Assembly: GCA_028718465.1 (NCBI GenBank) | Contig: JAQULX010000187.1 | Span: 1 to 6,171, forward strand | Reading direction: 5' to 3' | Origin: Dehalococcoidales bacterium | GTDB taxonomy: Bacteria; Chloroflexota; Dehalococcoidia; Dehalococcoidales; UBA3254 | Length of the DNA: 6,171 bases | In this document: one piece after another, positions 1 through 6,171 of the stretch | Layout of the letters: each line of letters begins with the position of its first letter | How positions within the stretch are numbered: the stretch's first letter is position 1 | Notes under the pieces: model-generated | Seen by the model: only the letters and a program-made list of their open reading frames with translations | What the model was told of the DNA's origin: nothing | Database searches by the model: none | Made by a program: the position numbers and the translations under genes

Positions 1-892
1 GGTGGAAGAAAGAAAGACCGTAGGCTCCGCTGCCAACGAATTAAAAATTCGCCTTGAACAGATGTTTAAACAAAAAGAGCAGAGCTTAAGAGAAGCCCTG
101 GTACTGGCCGAGGCTGTCAGAGAGACCGTGGATATCACGCTGCCGGGGCGCCGTCCGCCGATCGGACACCTGCACCTGATAACCCGGACTATCCGGGAGA
201 TCAGCCATATCTTCAGCACTATGGGATTTCAGATCATGGACGGTCCGGAGGTCGAACTGGAATATTTCAACTTCGATGCCCTGAATATCCCGGAAGGCCA
301 CCCATCGCGGGATAACATGTCTTCATCCTGGATTGATTATACCGATGAGAATGGAAGAAGGCCTATGCTCCTGCGGACCCATACTACCAGCGTCAGCGCT
401 CGCGCTCTGGCCGGAATGAAACCGCCCATCCGGATCCTCAGCCCGGGCAAAGTCTACCGGTATGAAGCCAGCGACGCCACCCATACTTCCATGTTCCACC
501 AGATTGACGGAGTAGCGGCGGGTAAAAACATCACCCTGGCTGATTTGAAAGGCACCTTATATGAATTCGTCCAGCGGTTTTTTGGTGAAGGCCGGAAAGT
601 CCGGTTTCGCTGTGATTTCTTTCCATTCGTCGAGCCTGGAGTTGAAATTGCAGTGGAATGTGCCATCTGCCATGGCGGCGGCTGCCGTCTGTGCGGCAGT
701 TCCGGCTGGATTGAAATAGGGGGAGCGGGCATGACTCATCCCGAGGTACTGCGCTGCGCCGGTCTCGACCCGGAAGAGTACCAGAGCTTCGCTTTCGGGC
801 TGGGAGTTGAGCGCATACCCATGGTGCGTTACGGGATCGACGATATCCGCTTATTCTACAGCGGCGATCTTAGATTTCTTAAACAGTTCTGA
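1..892 (+). CDS. pheS: Phenylalanine--tRNA ligase alpha subunit, 5' end cut off by window
   Basis: This is the catalytic alpha subunit of the cytoplasmic (alpha-beta)2 phenylalanyl-tRNA synthetase, which charges tRNA-Phe with phenylalanine using ATP. The reading frame is open from base 2 to the TGA at 890-892 (296 codons visible). The GTG at base 2 is probably not the start: the first residues (EERKTVGSAANELK) match the middle of the N-terminal coiled coil of PheS, so about 50 residues lie upstream. Counting from base 2: end of coiled coil 1-43; DITLPGRRPPIGHLHLI at 44-60 opens the class II core; motif 2 region RTHTT 125-129 and YRYEASDATHTSMFHQIDG 152-170; FFPFVEPG 206-213; motif 3 SFAFGLGVERI 262-272; C-terminus DLRFLKQF. 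A Cys4 insert (C220, C223, C228, C231) precedes the GAGM segment. The phenylalanine-ring pocket (F207, F209, V210, A264) looks normal, but the RDxxDTF motif reads RDNMSSSW and TSPxQ reads TTSVS. It is coupled to pheT. Confidence 0.96.
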   Translation, partial: VEERKTVGSAANELKIRLEQMFKQKEQSLREALVLAEAVRETVDITLPGRRPPIGHLHLITRTIREISHIFSTMGFQIMDGPEVELEYFNFDALNIPEGHPSRDNMSSSWIDYTDENGRRPMLLRTHTTSVSARALAGMKPPIRILSPGKVYRYEASDATHTSMFHQIDGVAAGKNITLADLKGTLYEFVQRFFGEGRKVRFRCDFFPFVEPGVEIAVECAICHGGGCRLCGSSGWIEIGGAGMTHPEVLRCAGLDPEEYQSFAFGLGVERIPMVRYGIDDIRLFYSGDLRFLKQF

Positions 893-894
893 GG
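891..894 (+). promoter_or_regulatory. pheT ribosome binding site overlapping pheS stop
   Basis: GAGG begins inside the TGA stop of pheS and lies 6 bases before the pheT ATG at 901. The overlap of stop and Shine-Dalgarno, with only 8 bases between the genes, suggests translational coupling that keeps the two subunits in equal amounts. Confidence 0.7.
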
Positions 895-900
895 CATAAG

Positions 901-3306
901 ATGAAAGTATCATTAAAATGGCTTAAAGATTACTTAGAATTAAATGTCACTCCGGAAGAGCTGGCCGAGCGCCTGACTATGGCTGGAAGCGAAGTCAAGG
1001 CCGTCGAAGTGCAGGGGGACGGATGGGAGAATGTAATAATTGGGCAGATAACAGCGATCAACCCGCATCCCAATGCTGACCGGCTGCGGCTGGCGACTGT
1101 CGAGACCGGCGAAGGCCAGCAAACGGTGGTCTGCGGCGCCCCTAATTTGACTATCGGCGATAAGATCGCCTTTGCCTCAGTAGGTGCTGTATTGAAAGAC
1201 GGGCATACTGGTCAAACTATCCAGTTGAAGCCGGCCAGGATCCGGGGAGTCGAATCCCGCGGCATGATTTGCTCCGAGATGGAGCTGGGAATATCCGTTA
1301 ACCACGAAGGAATCCTGGTTCTGCCGCCTGACGCTCCCCTGGGAATGCCTTTAAATGAGTATATGGGCGATATAGTTATTGATCTGGATATCACGCCTAA
1401 CCGTCCGGACTGTTTGTCGGTAACCGGTATTGCCCGTGAGGCAGCTGCCCTGACCGGACAACATATCCATATTTCCGATATCACCTATCCGGAGATGGAC
1501 TCTACTGTTGGAGAAAAGATATCCATCGAGATACTGGCCCCGGACCTCTGTCCGCGGTATTGCGCCAGCCTCATCACCGGCGTCCAGATAAAACCATCCC
1601 CAAAGTGGATGCAGGACCGTCTGATCGCCAGCGGAATGCGCCCGATCAACAATATCGTTGATATCAGCAACTACGTGATGCTGGAGTACGGACAGCCCCT
1701 GCATACTTTTGACTATGACATGATCCGGGGACAGAAGATAATCGTACGCAGGGCGCGGGACAATGAGATCCTGAAGTCTCTGGATGGGGTTGAGAGGAAG
1801 CTGAATTCCCGGATGCTGGTGATTGCCGATGCGGAGAGGGCCGTAGCGGTTGCGGGGGTGATGGGCGGCGCCAACAGCGAAGTTACCGAGAACACCACTA
1901 ACATTCTCCTGGAAGCTGCCAGCTTCAATGCCGTCAGCATCCACAATACCGGCGATGCACTGAATCTGGCCAGCGAATCGCGCTACCGGTTCGAGAGAGG
2001 TCTGGCAGCCGGACTGACTTTACCGGCTCTCAAGCGCGCTACCCAGTTGATAGCTGATCTGGGATCAGGCAAGGTTTACAAGGGCTGGGTAGATGAGTAT
2101 CCGGGGAAAGCAGAGGCAAAGCCGATAACGCTTTCGCAGAATAAGCTTGAGCGTCTCCTGGGGATTAAGTTCACTATGGAACAGATAACCGGTATTCTGG
2201 CATCCCTGGGTTTTGAATGCCAGGAAACTGCTGCGGATACGGAGGTCTCAGTCACCGCTCCTTACTGGCGGAGCGATATCAGCCTGCCTGAAGATCTGAT
2301 TGAAGAGGTTGCCCGCATCTCAGGCTACGATAAAATCCCGAATACCCTGTTAGCCGACTCCCTGCCCCATTTGAGACCGGACCCGCTTTTCAGGTTGAAA
2401 AGCGATATTCAATCCGGCCTGGTGGCGGATGGTTTCAGCGAGGTGCTGAATTTTTCTCTGACGAACCTCGGTTTATTGAACAAGGCATATCCTCCGGATG
2501 CTCCGGACAGGCCTGCGCCGGTACGCGTGGCAAATCCCATGACATCCGAGATGGAATATCTGCGGACCAGCCTGCGCGCCGCCCTCCTCTCGGCTTTTGC
2601 CGCTAACCGCCGCTATGAAGAAGGAAGCATCCGTCTTTTTGAGTCAGGTAAGGTCTACATACCCCGGGATAAAGAATTACCGGATGAACGGGAGACTATT
2701 TGCTCGGTCATGGGAGGCCGCCGTTTTGATCAGTCCTGGCAGGACAGCGCCGCGGCTCTGGACTTTTATGATGCCAAAGGGATAGCTGAGAGCTTGTTCG
2801 GCAGACTGGGCCTGGAACCCCGGTTCGAGAAAAGCCAGGATGCCGGACTCCATCCTCATAAACAGGCCGCAATTTACCTGGGGGAAGAAAGGACCGGCAT
2901 GGTTGGAGAGGTACATCCCAAAGTGCTGCTGGCTTTTGATTTATTCGAACCGGTCTATCTTCTGGAAATCGACTTGAAGACCCTTGTGCAGTTCGCGGCT
3001 TCCCAGAGGGACTATCAGCCTGTGCCGCGTTTCCCCGCAATTGTCAGGGACATGGCACTGATAGTGGATGCAGACGTGGCCCACCAGCAGGTAAAACAGA
3101 TAATCTCGGGATTCCCACTGGTGGAGGGTGTGGAAGAATTTGATGTATATTCCGGGGGACAGGTGCCGGCCGGGAAAAAGTCGCTGGCTTACCGGGTCAG
3201 CTATCGTTCGCCGAAGCACACTCTGACAGACGAAGAGGTGATTCGGGTACAGCAGCAGATACTGCATCGTTTAAATAAGGATCTGGGTGCGTTCCTGCGC
3301 GGATGA
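901..3306 (+). CDS. pheT: Phenylalanine--tRNA ligase beta subunit
   Basis: This is the complete beta subunit (801 aa, the usual length for the long bacterial form), partner of PheS in the (alpha-beta)2 enzyme. It binds tRNA-Phe and hydrolyses mischarged Tyr-tRNA-Phe. Visible domains: N-terminal B1 start MKVSLKWLKDYL; EMAPII-like OB-fold tRNA-binding domain about 40-150, with HPNADRL at 56-62 and VVCGAPN at 77-82; B3/B4 editing domain about 205-385, with RPINNIVDISNYV at 247-259, GQPLHTFD at 264-271, ILLEAASF at 335-342 and RFERG at 363-367; B5 domain about 408-478, ending in the acidic RSDISLPEDLIEEVARISGY; catalytic-like core about 490-700; C-terminal anticodon-binding FDX-ACB domain about 708-801, opening PVPRFPAIVRDMAL. 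In the editing site the common S-E-A-S or T-D-A-S stretch reads S-E-S-R (358-361), a minor variation. The start is ATG 901 with GAGG upstream. No frameshift is seen. The gene ends 232 bases before rpsL. Confidence 0.97.
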   Translation: MKVSLKWLKDYLELNVTPEELAERLTMAGSEVKAVEVQGDGWENVIIGQITAINPHPNADRLRLATVETGEGQQTVVCGAPNLTIGDKIAFASVGAVLKDGHTGQTIQLKPARIRGVESRGMICSEMELGISVNHEGILVLPPDAPLGMPLNEYMGDIVIDLDITPNRPDCLSVTGIAREAAALTGQHIHISDITYPEMDSTVGEKISIEILAPDLCPRYCASLITGVQIKPSPKWMQDRLIASGMRPINNIVDISNYVMLEYGQPLHTFDYDMIRGQKIIVRRARDNEILKSLDGVERKLNSRMLVIADAERAVAVAGVMGGANSEVTENTTNILLEAASFNAVSIHNTGDALNLASESRYRFERGLAAGLTLPALKRATQLIADLGSGKVYKGWVDEYPGKAEAKPITLSQNKLERLLGIKFTMEQITGILASLGFECQETAADTEVSVTAPYWRSDISLPEDLIEEVARISGYDKIPNTLLADSLPHLRPDPLFRLKSDIQSGLVADGFSEVLNFSLTNLGLLNKAYPPDAPDRPAPVRVANPMTSEMEYLRTSLRAALLSAFAANRRYEEGSIRLFESGKVYIPRDKELPDERETICSVMGGRRFDQSWQDSAAALDFYDAKGIAESLFGRLGLEPRFEKSQDAGLHPHKQAAIYLGEERTGMVGEVHPKVLLAFDLFEPVYLLEIDLKTLVQFAASQRDYQPVPRFPAIVRDMALIVDADVAHQQVKQIISGFPLVEGVEEFDVYSGGQVPAGKKSLAYRVSYRSPKHTLTDEEVIRVQQQILHRLNKDLGAFLRG

Positions 3307-3386
3307 GTATGCCGAAAGGGCGGTATCAGCCGGTCGATGGCATTGATAAAATATTTATAACGATTTGCAAAAATAGCTTTACAGGG

Positions 3387-3416
3387 TTGACATTCAATAT
3401 TTTTTTGTGATAGACT
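3387..3416 (+). promoter_or_regulatory. Main predicted str-operon promoter (P1)
   Basis: There is a perfect -35 hexamer TTGACA (3387-3392), an 18-base AT-rich spacer, and a -10 of TAGACT (3411-3416) preceded by TG at 3408-3409, which gives an extended -10. The -10 matches consensus at 4 of 6 bases, compensated by the perfect -35, the TGn and the AT-rich upstream DNA. Transcription would begin near 3422-3425, giving a leader of about 115 bases before rpsL. The assignment is by motif only. Confidence 0.72.
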
Positions 3417-3424
3417 TTAAAGTC

Positions 3425-3438
3425 GGATTTGGTAATCC
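3425..3438 (+). repeat. Leader inverted repeat 1
   Basis: GGATT (3425-3429) and AATCC (3434-3438) are perfect complements around a TGGT loop. If transcription starts at P1, this small 5-bp hairpin sits at the very 5' end of the rpsL message, where it could protect the end or form part of a folded leader. Alone it is short enough to be chance. Confidence 0.4.
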
Positions 3439-3458
3439 AGAGCAGGAACTGATAGACT
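3429..3458 (+). promoter_or_regulatory. Second promoter-like site (P2), same -10 and spacing
   Basis: The nonamer TGATAGACT recurs at 3450-3458, exactly 42 bases after its copy in P1. A weaker -35 (TTGGTA, 3429-3434; 4 of 6) stands at the same 18-base spacing. A start would fall near 3464-3467. It could be a tandem promoter, or a chance repeat that instead forms part of leader hairpins. It overlaps the first hairpin and the 5' arm of the second, so the two readings compete. Confidence 0.35.
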
Positions 3459-3476
3459 GAAAATTGGCGTTCAGTC
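3455..3476 (+). repeat. Leader inverted repeat 2
   Basis: GACTGAA (3455-3461) and TTCAGTC (3470-3476) form a perfect 7-bp stem with the 8-base loop AATTGGCG. The 5' arm overlaps the -10 of the putative second promoter. The bases just 3' (TCCAT, 3475-3479) can alternatively pair with ATGGA (3485-3489) in the 5' arm of the third repeat, so the structures are partly exclusive. Confidence 0.5.
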
Positions 3477-3480
3477 CATC

Positions 3481-3512
3481 TTTAATGGATGAGCTGGGTC
3501 TCATCCATTAAA
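3481..3512 (+). promoter_or_regulatory. Perfect 13-bp inverted repeat in rpsL leader
   Basis: TTTAATGGATGAG (3481-3493) is followed by the 6-base loop CTGGGT (3494-3499) and then CTCATCCATTAAA (3500-3512), the exact reverse complement. The next bases (ATTTGTGT) are not a clean T-run, so this is a poor intrinsic terminator. It ends 13 bases before the rpsL Shine-Dalgarno. As RNA it is a candidate binding site for a ribosomal protein (feedback control of the str operon is well known, by S7 in E. coli) or an attenuator arm. As DNA it could be an operator. No known motif was recognised. Confidence 0.65.
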
Positions 3513-3525
3513 ATTTGTGTAAAAT

Positions 3526-3532
3526 AGGAAGG
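3526..3532 (+). promoter_or_regulatory. rpsL ribosome binding site that fixes a TTG start
   Basis: AGGAAGG lies 6 bases before TTG 3539. It supports this TTG rather than the in-frame TTG at 3515, which lies upstream of the site and would add eight residues that do not resemble uS12. Confidence 0.85.
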
Positions 3533-3538
3533 TTAGAG

Positions 3539-3964
3539 TTGCCTACAATTAATCAATTGGTCCGCAAGGGACGTAAAAAGACAGCGAAACGAACCAAGGC
3601 GCCGGCATTAAGGTACACGTTCAATGCCTTGAAGAACAAGACCACTGTGCGTGAAAAATCTGCTCCGCAAAAGCGCGGTGTGTGCCTTCAGGTAAGAACT
3701 ATGACCCCCAAAAAGCCTAACTCCGGCTTAAGGAAAATCGCCCGGGTGCGCCTGAGTAACGGCATTCAGGTCACTGCTTATATACCCGGTGAAGGGCACG
3801 ACCTTCAGGAGCACTCCGTAGTTCTGGTCCGCGGGGGCCGCGTCAAAGACCTGCCGGGCGTCCGCTACCACATTATTCGGGGAACGCTGGATGCCAGCGG
3901 AGTGGAGAAGCGGCGTCAGGGCCGCAGTAAGTACGGCAACAAAAAACCCAAGACAGCAGCTTAA
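3539..3964 (+). CDS. rpsL: 30S ribosomal protein uS12
   Basis: uS12 sits at the decoding centre of the 30S subunit, where it helps monitor codon-anticodon pairing and is the classic target of streptomycin-resistance mutations. The start is TTG 3539: translated as Met it gives the family N-terminus [12 protein letters not shown], and AGGAAGG is correctly placed. The protein is 141 aa, longer than the 124 aa of E. coli because about 15 residues are inserted after PAL (about 25-42), as also seen in Bacillus-type and Chloroflexota uS12. The PQKRGVC (43-49), TPKKPNS (56-62) and [14 protein letters not shown] (98-111) signatures are present. K58 and K103, equivalent to E. coli K43 and K88 when the initiator Met is counted, are wild type, so no streptomycin-resistance allele is visible. 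D104 is the residue methylthiolated by RimO in other bacteria. G63 replaces the usual Ala in PNSALRK. It is first in the rpsL-rpsG-fusA operon, with 29 bases to rpsG. Confidence 0.97.
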   Translation: MPTINQLVRKGRKKTAKRTKAPALRYTFNALKNKTTVREKSAPQKRGVCLQVRTMTPKKPNSGLRKIARVRLSNGIQVTAYIPGEGHDLQEHSVVLVRGGRVKDLPGVRYHIIRGTLDASGVEKRRQGRSKYGNKKPKTAA

Positions 3965-3974
3965 CCTTTACAAC

Positions 3975-3984
3975 AAGGTGGAGG
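3975..3984 (+). promoter_or_regulatory. rpsG ribosome binding site
   Basis: AAGGTGGAGG lies 9 bases before the rpsG ATG at 3994 and contains a full GGAGG core. It is among the strongest in the window, consistent with high independent initiation. The 29-base gap has no room for the extended S7-binding structure found between these genes in E. coli. Confidence 0.75.
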
Positions 3985-3993
3985 AATATATAA

Positions 3994-4464
3994 ATGCCAA
4001 GACGTAAACATATTGATAGAAGAGTCAGATTGCCTGATGCTAAATATAATAACTCGACATTATCTGAGTTGATTAACAAGATCATGTATGATGGCAAAAA
4101 GAGCACCGCCGAAAGAGTTATCTATGGAGCTCTGGATATTATCCGTGAGAAAGAGAAGAACGACCCGGTCATGGTGCTGGAACAGGCCTTGAAGAATTCC
4201 ACTCCGCTCCTGGAAGTCAAAGCCCGCCGCGTTGGCGGCGCGACCTATCAGGTGCCGGTAGAAGTCGACGCCGATCGTGGGCGGTCTCTGGCTATCCGGT
4301 GGATTATCAAGTCCAGCCGGTCCAGGTCCGGACGATCAATGTCAGAGAAATTTGCCGCCGAGTTACTGGATGCCTTCAAAGGACAGGGCTCTACGGTAAA
4401 AAAGAGAGAGGACACCCATAAGATGGCCGAAGCCAATCGGGCTTTCGCTCATTATAGATGGTAA
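3994..4464 (+). CDS. rpsG: 30S ribosomal protein uS7
   Basis: uS7 is the primary 16S rRNA binding protein that nucleates assembly of the 30S head and lies near the E site and mRNA exit. The 156-aa product has the usual length. It opens [20 protein letters not shown] and carries the family hallmarks: [19 protein letters not shown] (29-47), [17 protein letters not shown] (75-91), the basic stretch [15 protein letters not shown] (102-116), and a C-terminus [20 protein letters not shown]. The start is the ATG after AAGGTGGAGG. It is second gene of the operon, 29 bases after rpsL and 69 bases before the preferred fusA start. In many bacteria uS7 represses its own operon. No internal site for this is recognised here, though the hairpins ahead of rpsL are candidates. 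Confidence 0.97.
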   Translation: MPRRKHIDRRVRLPDAKYNNSTLSELINKIMYDGKKSTAERVIYGALDIIREKEKNDPVMVLEQALKNSTPLLEVKARRVGGATYQVPVEVDADRGRSLAIRWIIKSSRSRSGRSMSEKFAAELLDAFKGQGSTVKKREDTHKMAEANRAFAHYRW

Positions 4465-4521
4465 AAAATGGTCGGTACTATCAGCAATATAACCAGGAAA
4501 AATATAAACGCGTTAGAATAT

Positions 4522-4526
4522 AAGGA
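4522..4526 (+). promoter_or_regulatory. fusA ribosome binding site favouring the GTG start
   Basis: AAGGA lies 7 bases before GTG 4534. The alternative in-frame ATG at 4468, 3 bases after the rpsG stop, has no comparable site, so GTG 4534 is preferred. Confidence 0.7.
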
Positions 4527-4533
4527 TAAATCT

Positions 4534-6171
4534 GTGCCCAGGAGTTTTCCCCTAGAGCTTATACGTAATATAGCCATTATCGCTCATATCGATGCCGGTA
4601 AGACGACCACTACCGAACGTATCCTTTACTATACGGGCCGTACCTACAAGATGGGTAATGTCGACGAGGGTACGACGGTGATGGACTTTATGCAGCAGGA
4701 GCGGGAGCGCGGGATTACTATAAAAGCCGCTGCAACTACCACTGCCTGGGGCAAGAACCGCATTAACATTATAGATACTCCGGGACATGTTGATTTTACT
4801 GCCGAAGTGGAACGGAGCTTGAGAGTGCTGGACGGCGGCGTCGTAGTCCTGGATGCAGTCCAGGGTGTCGAAGCCCAATCCGAGACCGTGTGGCGGCAAG
4901 CTGATAAATATTCTGTCCCCCGGATTTGTTTTATCAATAAAATGGACCGCGTGGGCGCTAATTTTCAGCGTACCATTGATATGATTATTGACCGCTTGCG
5001 GGCTGTTCCCATCCCGCTGCAGCTTCCTGTCGGGAGCGAAGAGAACTTTGAGGGTGTTGTAGACCTGATCGAAAAAAAAGCCTGGCGTTTCAGCTCAGAT
5101 GCAGATGAAGATCCGGAAGAAATTCCTGTCCCGGAATCTATGAAGTCTCAGGTGGAGGAGGCCCGCCTTGCGCTAATTGAGAAATTAGGCGAATCGGATG
5201 ACCAGATGATGGAAGCCTATCTGGCGGGGACCGATACCATCGGCGTCGCAGACATCAAGGCCGCCTTGAGAAGAGTTACCGTGGCCAACAAATGTGTACC
5301 GGTCCTCTGCGGCAGTTCTCTGAAAAACAAAGGTATACAGCCTTTGCTGGATGCCATTGTAGACTACCTGCCTTCTCCGGTGGACATGCCCTCCCTGTTC
5401 GCTATTGATCCCCGGACCGATGAGAAAGTGGAGTGTCCCCCCAGGGATGATGCTCCTTTTGTCGCCCTGGCTTTCAAGGTAGTGACCGACCCTTACATGG
5501 GGCGGTTAGTCTATCTGAGGGTATATTCAGGCACGCTGGAAAGCGGGGCTACGGTATTGAATTCCACCCGGGACAAAAAGGAACGTATCGGCCGTATATT
5601 GTTAATGCACGCCAACCACCGGGAAGAGATCAATAATGCTGATACCGGCGCCATTATCGCTACCCTGGGTCTCAAAGAAACATTTACCGGTGATACGATT
5701 TGCGCCCCTTCAGATCCGCTGGTGCTGGAGAGTATCCGCTTTCCAGAACCGGTTATTTCCGTGGCGGTGGAACCGAAGAGCCGGGCTGACCAGGAAAAAT
5801 TAGGCGAAGCCCTGAGAAAAATAGGGGATGAAGACCCCACCTTTAAGGTTGATTATAATGATGAGACCGGGCAGATGGTCATCGCCGGAATGGGTGAACT
5901 CCATCTGGATGTCATCGTCAGCCGGATGTTTACCGAATTCGGTGTCAGCGCCAAGGTAGGCAATCCCCAGGTGGCATATAAAGAGACTATTACAACCCCG
6001 GCTGATAGTAACAGCAGATTTGTAAGGCAGACCGGCGGACACGGTCAGTACGGCCACGTAGTGGTCCGCTTCGAGCCCCTGGAAAGCGGCGAGGGATTTG
6101 AGTTTGTGGATAACATCAAAGGCGGATCTATTCCGCGTAAATTCATTCCTCCCGTTGAAGCGGAGATCGGG
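4534..6171 (+). CDS. fusA: Elongation factor G, 3' end cut off by window
   Basis: EF-G is the ribosome-dependent GTPase that drives translocation of tRNA and mRNA and, with RRF, ribosome recycling. From GTG 4534, 546 codons are visible with no stop; a full EF-G is about 690 aa, so the end of domain IV and domain V are missing. The GTPase domain has the P-loop AHIDAGKT (17-24), switch I ending RGITI (59-63), DTPGHVDF (81-88) with catalytic H85, and NKMD (135-138). The G5 region SSLKNKG precedes DYLPSP. Domain II starts near 306 ([12 protein letters not shown]), domain III near 405 ([11 protein letters not shown]), and domain IV near 482, with [16 protein letters not shown] at 496-511. The start gives the family-like [12 protein letters not shown]. 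An ATG at 4468 would add 22 residues unlike EF-G. It is third gene of the str operon, in the same frame as rpsG. The sequence looks like canonical EF-G rather than a tetracycline-protection protein. Confidence 0.96.
   Translation, partial: MPRSFPLELIRNIAIIAHIDAGKTTTTERILYYTGRTYKMGNVDEGTTVMDFMQQERERGITIKAAATTTAWGKNRINIIDTPGHVDFTAEVERSLRVLDGGVVVLDAVQGVEAQSETVWRQADKYSVPRICFINKMDRVGANFQRTIDMIIDRLRAVPIPLQLPVGSEENFEGVVDLIEKKAWRFSSDADEDPEEIPVPESMKSQVEEARLALIEKLGESDDQMMEAYLAGTDTIGVADIKAALRRVTVANKCVPVLCGSSLKNKGIQPLLDAIVDYLPSPVDMPSLFAIDPRTDEKVECPPRDDAPFVALAFKVVTDPYMGRLVYLRVYSGTLESGATVLNSTRDKKERIGRILLMHANHREEINNADTGAIIATLGLKETFTGDTICAPSDPLVLESIRFPEPVISVAVEPKSRADQEKLGEALRKIGDEDPTFKVDYNDETGQMVIAGMGELHLDVIVSRMFTEFGVSAKVGNPQVAYKETITTPADSNSRFVRQTGGHGQYGHVVVRFEPLESGEGFEFVDNIKGGSIPRKFIPPVEAEIG

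Larger units (their letters stand above)
3307..3538 (+). other. Intergenic region between pheT and rpsL with str-operon control signals
   Basis: No gene is seen in these 232 bases. The first 40 bases are GC-rich, with short GCC/GGC repeats but no hairpin plus T-run, so no convincing intrinsic terminator closes pheST. Bases about 3340-3386 are AT-rich (runs such as AAATATTT and GCAAAAATAGC) and could act as an UP element. Then come the TTGACA promoter, a second promoter-like site, three inverted repeats and the rpsL ribosome binding site. Confidence 0.85.

Noticed and set aside
2..4. GTG at base 2 as the true pheS start.
   Set aside because: The following residues align with the middle of the PheS coiled coil, and no upstream sequence is available to show a ribosome binding site.
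1351..1944. Long antisense frame of 197 codons on the minus strand inside pheT.
   Set aside because: It lies wholly inside the well-supported pheT, has no ribosome binding site or recognisable domain, and follows the codon bias of the sense gene.
3481..3520. The 13-bp hairpin as an intrinsic terminator closing pheST.
   Set aside because: It is AT-rich in the stem, is followed by ATTTGTGT rather than a T-run, and lies downstream of the strong promoter.
3485..3527. Two tiny reading frames starting inside the 13-bp palindrome: ATG 3485 (MDELGLIH, stop 3509-3511) and ATG 3489 (12 codons, stop TAG 3525-3527 overlapping the rpsL ribosome binding site).
   Set aside because: Neither has a Shine-Dalgarno site, neither is rich in one amino acid as leader peptides usually are, and both ATGs arise from the palindrome itself.
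3515..3538. TTG 3515 as the rpsL start.
   Set aside because: It would add MCKIGRLE, which is not like uS12, and it lies upstream of the AGGAAGG site that serves TTG 3539.
3965..3993. S7-type regulatory hairpin between rpsL and rpsG, as in E. coli.
   Set aside because: The gap is only 29 bases, mostly ribosome binding site, with no inverted repeat.
4490..4519. Possible promoter before fusA (TAGAAT with TAACCA 18 bases upstream).
   Set aside because: The -35 matches only 3 of 6 bases and the spacer is simply AT-rich; not supported enough to annotate.

Overview
This window is a housekeeping stretch of a bacterial chromosome. All genes are on the plus strand. In order they are the 3' part of pheS, a complete pheT, a 232-base intergenic region, then rpsL, rpsG and the 5' four-fifths of fusA. 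No mobile element, tRNA or rRNA gene, CRISPR array or integration mark is visible.

The organism is a moderately GC bacterium. It uses strong Shine-Dalgarno sites and non-ATG starts: TTG for rpsL and GTG for fusA. The PheS has a four-cysteine insert before its last motif. The uS12 has an insert of about 15 residues after 'PAL' and an N-terminus reading [14 protein letters not shown] begins PRSFPLE-x-IRNI. Together these look most like Chloroflexota, possibly class Dehalococcoidia, but this is judged by eye and remembered family patterns and is tentative.

Bases 1-3306 encode the two subunits of phenylalanyl-tRNA synthetase, coupled by an 8-base gap in which the pheT ribosome binding site abuts the pheS stop. 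Bases 3307-3538 hold no gene but are rich in signals. There is a good sigma-70-type promoter (TTGACA-18-TAGACT with extended TGn). A second promoter-like copy of the same -10 lies exactly 42 bases downstream with the same 18-base spacer. Three hairpins follow in the leader, ending in a perfect 13-bp inverted repeat just before the rpsL ribosome binding site. Bases 3539-6171 are the 'str' operon: uS12, uS7 and elongation factor G. These make the ribosomal decoding centre, the head of the small subunit and the translocase, so the window as a whole supplies aminoacyl-tRNA and translation machinery.

The points most worth a second look are the rpsL leader, which may be an uncharacterised regulatory element, and the PheS active-site motifs, where several normally conserved residues differ. 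Neither amounts to a demonstrated new system. Most of the window is ordinary.
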